DNA of 8,837 bases from Alphaproteobacteria bacterium (GTDB taxonomy: Bacteria; Pseudomonadota; Alphaproteobacteria; GCA-2731375). Position 1 is the first letter of the stretch. Each line of letters starts with the position of its first letter. The position numbers and the translations under genes are program-made. Under the pieces are notes generated by a model. The model searched no databases, had not been told where the DNA came from, and saw only the letters and a list, made by a program, of their open reading frames with translations. The stretch spans positions 1 through 8,837 of the forward strand of contig JANQKO010000668.1 of NCBI GenBank assembly GCA_028281075.1, in the 5' to 3' direction. Shown in pieces: positions 6,074 to 8,837 of the stretch.

Positions 6074-7132
6074 ATGGACCAACGGTCGGGCGGACTGGCG
6101 ATAGAGGCCGTGAGCCATGCCTTCGACGGGCTCACCGTCGTCGACGGCGTCAGCCTCGAGGTCGGCGTCGGCGAGCTGGTCTGCCTGCTGGGGCCGTCGG
6201 GCTGCGGCAAGACCACGCTGCTCAGGGTCGCGGCCGGTCTCGAGCCCTTGCAGCAGGGCCGTGTCCGGATCGCCGGCCGGACCGTGGCCGCCCCCGGTAC
6301 CTGGACACCGCCCGAGGACCGCGGCGTCGGCATGGTCTTTCAGGACTATGCGCTGTTTCCGCACCTGACCGTGGCGGAAAACGTCGAATTCGGCCTCGGC
6401 GCGCGGAAACCGGCGGAACGGCGGGCGACGGCCCTCGACTACCTGCGGCGCCTCGGCATGGCCGGCCACGCCGGAACCTATCCGCACACCCTGTCGGGCG
6501 GCGAGCAGCAGCGCGTGGCGCTGGCCCGCGCGCTGGCGCCACGGCCGGCGGTGATGCTGATGGACGAGCCGTTCTCCGGCCTCGACATCCGTCTGCGCGA
6601 TGCGGTGCGGGACGAAGCCCTGGCCTTGCTGCGGGAAGAGGGGGCGGCAACGCTGCTGGTCACCCACGATCCGGAGGAAGCCATGCGCATGGCGGACCGC
6701 ATTGCCGTGATGCGGGGCGGACGGATCATTCAATATGGATCGCCGGCGGACGTGTATCGCCGGCCCGCGGACCCCTTCATCGCCGAATTCTTCGGTAATA
6801 TCAATAGGTTATCCGGAATTGTTGACGAAAAAGGCGAGATAACGACCCATCTCGGCGCCATCCGCGCCGACGGCTTCCCGTCCGGCGCGGCGGTCGATGT
6901 ATTGATACGTCCGGAAGCGGTGCGCCTGAACGGCCGGTCGGAGGGCGCCAGCGCCACCGTCCAGTGTGCCCGGCCCATGGGGCCGTTCGGCCTGGTGGAC
7001 GTGCGCCTGGCGGCCAATGACTGCGTGCTGACCTCGCGCGTGCCCGGCACCGATCTGCCGCGATGCGGCGAAGCTGTCCGGATCACGCTCAATCCCGCAT
7101 TGACCTTTGTATTTCCGCGCGCGACGCCTTAG
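6074..7132 (+). CDS. ABC transporter ATP-binding protein, FbpC/PotA-type with TOBE domain (orphan)
   Basis: A 352-residue ABC importer ATPase. All nucleotide-binding motifs are intact: Walker A GPSGCGKTT at 40-48, Q-loop Q90 in FQDYALFPHLT, signature LSGGEQQR at 140-147, Walker B VMLMDE at 160-165, D-loop SGLD at 168-171 and switch histidine H198 in THDPEEAM. After EFFGNINRLSG (near 240-248) comes a TOBE-type regulatory domain (about 270-348) with LIRPEAVRL. The best family match is the group serving ferric iron, polyamine or similar small-molecule importers; the ligand cannot be deduced. No permease or binding protein is in the window, so it presumably works with components encoded elsewhere. 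The ATG has only a distant GAGG (6057-6060). A cluster of unusual codons (AGG, TTA, ATA, AAA) lies between the ATPase and TOBE domains. It sits between two conserved housekeeping blocks, with its own candidate promoter. Confidence 0.9.
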   Translation: MDQRSGGLAIEAVSHAFDGLTVVDGVSLEVGVGELVCLLGPSGCGKTTLLRVAAGLEPLQQGRVRIAGRTVAAPGTWTPPEDRGVGMVFQDYALFPHLTVAENVEFGLGARKPAERRATALDYLRRLGMAGHAGTYPHTLSGGEQQRVALARALAPRPAVMLMDEPFSGLDIRLRDAVRDEALALLREEGAATLLVTHDPEEAMRMADRIAVMRGGRIIQYGSPADVYRRPADPFIAEFFGNINRLSGIVDEKGEITTHLGAIRADGFPSGAAVDVLIRPEAVRLNGRSEGASATVQCARPMGPFGLVDVRLAANDCVLTSRVPGTDLPRCGEAVRITLNPALTFVFPRATP

Positions 7133-7138
7133 ATACCT

Positions 7139-7168
7139 TTGAAAATGGGCCTGTCGGTCCCGTATTTC
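7139..7168 (+). promoter_or_regulatory. Candidate promoter for tatABC
   Basis: TTGAAA (7139-7144) is followed after 17-18 nt by GTATTT/TATTTC (7162-7168), in the 135-nt gap between the ABC gene and tatA. The -35 match is good and the -10 match is poor. The rest of this gap holds a 12-bp GC palindrome (CGGCGCGCGCCG, 7177-7188), a small ATGGC/GCCAT repeat (7205-7220) and the tatA ribosome binding site. The tat genes could instead be read through from upstream. Confidence 0.25.
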
Positions 7169-7254
7169 GGCCTTGCCGGCGCGCGCCGCCTGAATTGCGT
7201 GGAAATGGCCTTTCTGCCATGATGCGGTCAGGTTCCGGGCGCGGCCCAGACATC

Positions 7255-7259
7255 AGGAG
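7255..7259 (+). promoter_or_regulatory. tatA ribosome binding site
   Basis: AGGAG sits 8 nt before the tatA ATG, in a locally AT-rich stretch (TTTTAACC). It is one of the two clearest Shine-Dalgarno sequences here, consistent with TatA being needed in excess over TatB and TatC. Confidence 0.8.
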
Positions 7260-7267
7260 TTTTAACC

Positions 7268-7480
7268 ATGACACCCAGTTTCTGGCAGATCGCGATCGTT
7301 CTGATACTGGTCGTGCTGCTGTTCGGCCGCGGCAAGATCTCGGCGATGATGGGCGACGTCGCCAAGGGCATCAAGAGCTTCAAGAAGGGCATGCAGGAAG
7401 ACGATGCCGTCGACAACGTGGCGACGCGCGATGCCATCGACGACAAGGCCGTGCAGAAGGACGAAGCGGCGAAAGGCTGA
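7268..7480 (+). CDS. tatA: Sec-independent protein translocase subunit TatA
   Basis: A 70-residue TatA, the oligomerising subunit that lets folded twin-arginine substrates cross the inner membrane. It has a very short periplasmic N-terminus and one membrane helix (about residues 5-19) carrying the polar Q7. The F19-G20 hinge of the conserved FG motif follows, then an amphipathic helix (about 22-42, GKISAMMGDVAKGIKSFKKG). The tail is charged and disordered. Length is typical. A strong Shine-Dalgarno precedes the ATG. The gene is followed by a 52-nt gap before tatB that holds only a weak CCGCC/GGCGG repeat (7493-7510). Confidence 0.96.
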   Translation: MTPSFWQIAIVLILVVLLFGRGKISAMMGDVAKGIKSFKKGMQEDDAVDNVATRDAIDDKAVQKDEAAKG

Positions 7481-7532
7481 CATGGACCTGGACCGCCGGG
7501 ATTAAGGCGGCACGCGGGCGGATCGGGCCCAG

Positions 7533-8045
7533 ATGATCGATATCGGTTGGAGCGAAATGCTGATCGTCGCCGTGGTGGCGATCATCGTGATCGGGCCGAA
7601 AGACCTGCCGAAAGCACTGCGGACGGTCGGCCAGTGGGTCGGCAAGGCGCGTGGCATGGCGCGCGAGTTCCGCAGCAGCATCGACGACATGGTGCGGGAA
7701 TCCGAGTTGCAGGAGATCCGCGAGCAGGCCAACACGATCGCCAACTTCGACGTCGACAAGGCGATCGACACTGCCGCCGATCCGAGCGGCACCAGCAGCG
7801 GCGTGTTCGACAAGCCGCGTTCGGCGACACCGGCCGATGACGACGGCCAGGACAAGGCGCCGACCGGCGCCGGCGAGTTCTACGCCAATCCGGAAAACGT
7901 GATGGCGCCGCCCCATTCCCTGACCCGGCCGGACGAGACGGCGCCGGAGACGCCGGAACCCGACGACACGCCGGCCACGGCAGTCGAGGCGGTCGAGGCG
8001 GGCAATGACGACGGCCTGGCCGGACAGCGCAAGACCGGTACCTAG
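7533..8045 (+). CDS. tatB: Sec-independent protein translocase subunit TatB
   Basis: A 170-residue TatB, which with TatC forms the receptor for twin-arginine signal peptides. The N-terminus MIDIGWSEMLIVAVVAIIVI is the membrane helix with conserved E8. It is followed by G21-P22 and KDLPKALRTVGQWVGKARGM, the hinge and amphipathic helix characteristic of TatB rather than TatA. Helical, charged sequence continues to about residue 80. Beyond that comes a Pro/Asp/Glu/Thr-rich tail likely to be disordered, common in alphaproteobacterial TatB. The ATG has only a weak purine-rich sequence upstream. The stop is 3 nt before the tatC start, so the two are tightly coupled. Confidence 0.95.
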   Translation: MIDIGWSEMLIVAVVAIIVIGPKDLPKALRTVGQWVGKARGMAREFRSSIDDMVRESELQEIREQANTIANFDVDKAIDTAADPSGTSSGVFDKPRSATPADDDGQDKAPTGAGEFYANPENVMAPPHSLTRPDETAPETPEPDDTPATAVEAVEAGNDDGLAGQRKTGT

Positions 8046-8048
8046 AAC

Positions 8049-8837
8049 GTGGCCACGCAGGCGGAGGACGACTTCGACGACAAGAAAATGCCCTTGCTCG
8101 ATCATCTCATCGAGCTTCGGCAACGCCTGCTGTATTCGATCGTCGCGCTGGTCGTCGCCTTTATCGCCTGCTACATCGTCGCCGAGGAGATCTATGCCTT
8201 CCTGGTCGCCCCGCTGGCCGACATCTTCGGCCAGGAGGAGGGGCGCCGGCTGATCTTCACCGGCCTGCACGAAGCCTTCTTCACCTATCTGAAGGTCGGG
8301 TTGTTCGGCGCCATCTGCATTACCTTTCCGATCCTGGCCGGCCAGCTCTGGGCCTTCATCGCGCCCGGCCTCTACAAGCACGAGCGGCGGGCGTTCCTGC
8401 CGTTCCTGCTGGCCACCCCGGTATTGTTCACGATCGGCGCGGCGCTGGTCTACTACCTGATCATGCCGCTGGCCTGGCGTTTCTTCCTCAGCTTCGAGAC
8501 GCCCGGCGGCGAGGGTATGCTGCCGATCCAGCTCGAGGCCAAGGTCAACGAGTATCTCAGCCTGGTGATGAAGCTGATCATCGCCTTCGGCCTCTCGTTC
8601 CAGTTGCCGGTGGCGCTGACGCTGATGGCGCGTGTCGGCCTGGTGACCTCGGACGGCCTCAGGGCCAAGCGCAAATACGCCATCGTCATCACCTTCCTGG
8701 TGGCCGCGTTCCTGACGCCGCCGGACCTGATCAGCCAGATCGGCCTCGGCCTGCCGATCCTGCTGCTCTACGAAATCTCCATCCTCTGCGCCCGCATGGT
8801 CGAGCGCAAACGCGCGGAAGCCGACGCCGAAGCGGAA
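8049..8837 (+). CDS. tatC: Sec-independent protein translocase subunit TatC (3' end outside window)
   Basis: 263 codons are visible with no stop, so the gene runs off the right edge; this is near full length for TatC. TatC is the six-helix core of the twin-arginine receptor. Conserved features are DHLIELRQRL at 18-27 with E22, P55 in the first periplasmic loop, QLWAFIAPGLYKHERR at 99-114 with E112, FQLP at 184-187 (Gln where E. coli has Glu) and TPPDLISQ at 223-230. Six hydrophobic segments fall at about 28-46, 83-104, 116-142, 169-194, 210-222 and 230-252. The GTG at 8049 is chosen as the start because it is 3 nt after the tatB stop and gives the usual acidic N-terminal leader (EDDFDDKK). 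An ATG at 8088 is a weaker alternative that would leave only four residues before the DHL motif. Neither has a well-spaced Shine-Dalgarno. Confidence 0.95.
   Translation, partial: MATQAEDDFDDKKMPLLDHLIELRQRLLYSIVALVVAFIACYIVAEEIYAFLVAPLADIFGQEEGRRLIFTGLHEAFFTYLKVGLFGAICITFPILAGQLWAFIAPGLYKHERRAFLPFLLATPVLFTIGAALVYYLIMPLAWRFFLSFETPGGEGMLPIQLEAKVNEYLSLVMKLIIAFGLSFQLPVALTLMARVGLVTSDGLRAKRKYAIVITFLVAAFLTPPDLISQIGLGLPILLLYEISILCARMVERKRAEADAEAE

Noticed and set aside
7493..7510. CCGCC/GGCGG repeat between tatA and tatB as a terminator
   Set aside because: It has a 5-bp stem, an 8-nt loop and no T-tract, and it would separate two genes normally expressed together.
1..8837. Search for a defence system, mobile element, CRISPR array or biosynthetic cluster
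   Set aside because: All genes belong to recognised housekeeping or transporter families in one orientation. There is no recombinase, toxin-antitoxin pair, direct repeat array or tRNA-flanked insertion.

Overview
This window is a conserved-looking chromosomal block from a high-GC bacterium, almost certainly an alphaproteobacterium (third codon positions are overwhelmingly G or C). The order dgt - argS - SPOR protein - nagZ - scpA - scpB - tatA - tatB - tatC is one I recognise from general knowledge of alphaproteobacterial genomes. The high GC and protein style suggest a Rhodospirillales-like lineage, but the family cannot be fixed from this sequence alone. Every gene is on the + strand, and I see no RNA gene, CRISPR array, insertion sequence, integrase or attachment site.

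Left block (1-4418). The 3' end of a dGTPase-like HD hydrolase runs directly into argS with no spacer. argS overlaps a membrane-anchored SPOR-domain protein by 1 nt. That gene overlaps nagZ by 17 nt, and nagZ starts at a TTG. This packing indicates one transcription unit with translational coupling. A compact hairpin spans the nagZ stop codon, and a 53-nt gap follows.

Middle block (4472-5940). scpA and scpB overlap by 4 nt (ATGA). They encode the kleisin and winged-helix partners of SMC in chromosome condensation. After scpB comes a 133-nt gap with a candidate promoter and a strong two-tier inverted repeat located where the transcript would begin.

Right block (6074-8837). A lone FbpC/PotA-type ABC ATPase has no permease or binding protein in view. 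A 135-nt gap with a candidate promoter and a good Shine-Dalgarno sequence follows. Then come tatA, tatB and tatC, the complete twin-arginine translocase set. tatC runs off the right edge without a stop.

Functionally, the window combines nucleotide-pool housekeeping, tRNA charging, envelope and septal functions (SPOR, NagZ), chromosome organisation (ScpAB) and folded-protein export (TatABC). The only component that does not fit this set is the ABC ATPase. I found no convincing novel multi-gene system. The most interesting signals are the nested hairpin, the orphan ATPase with its rare-codon patch, and the small regulatory details at gene junctions.
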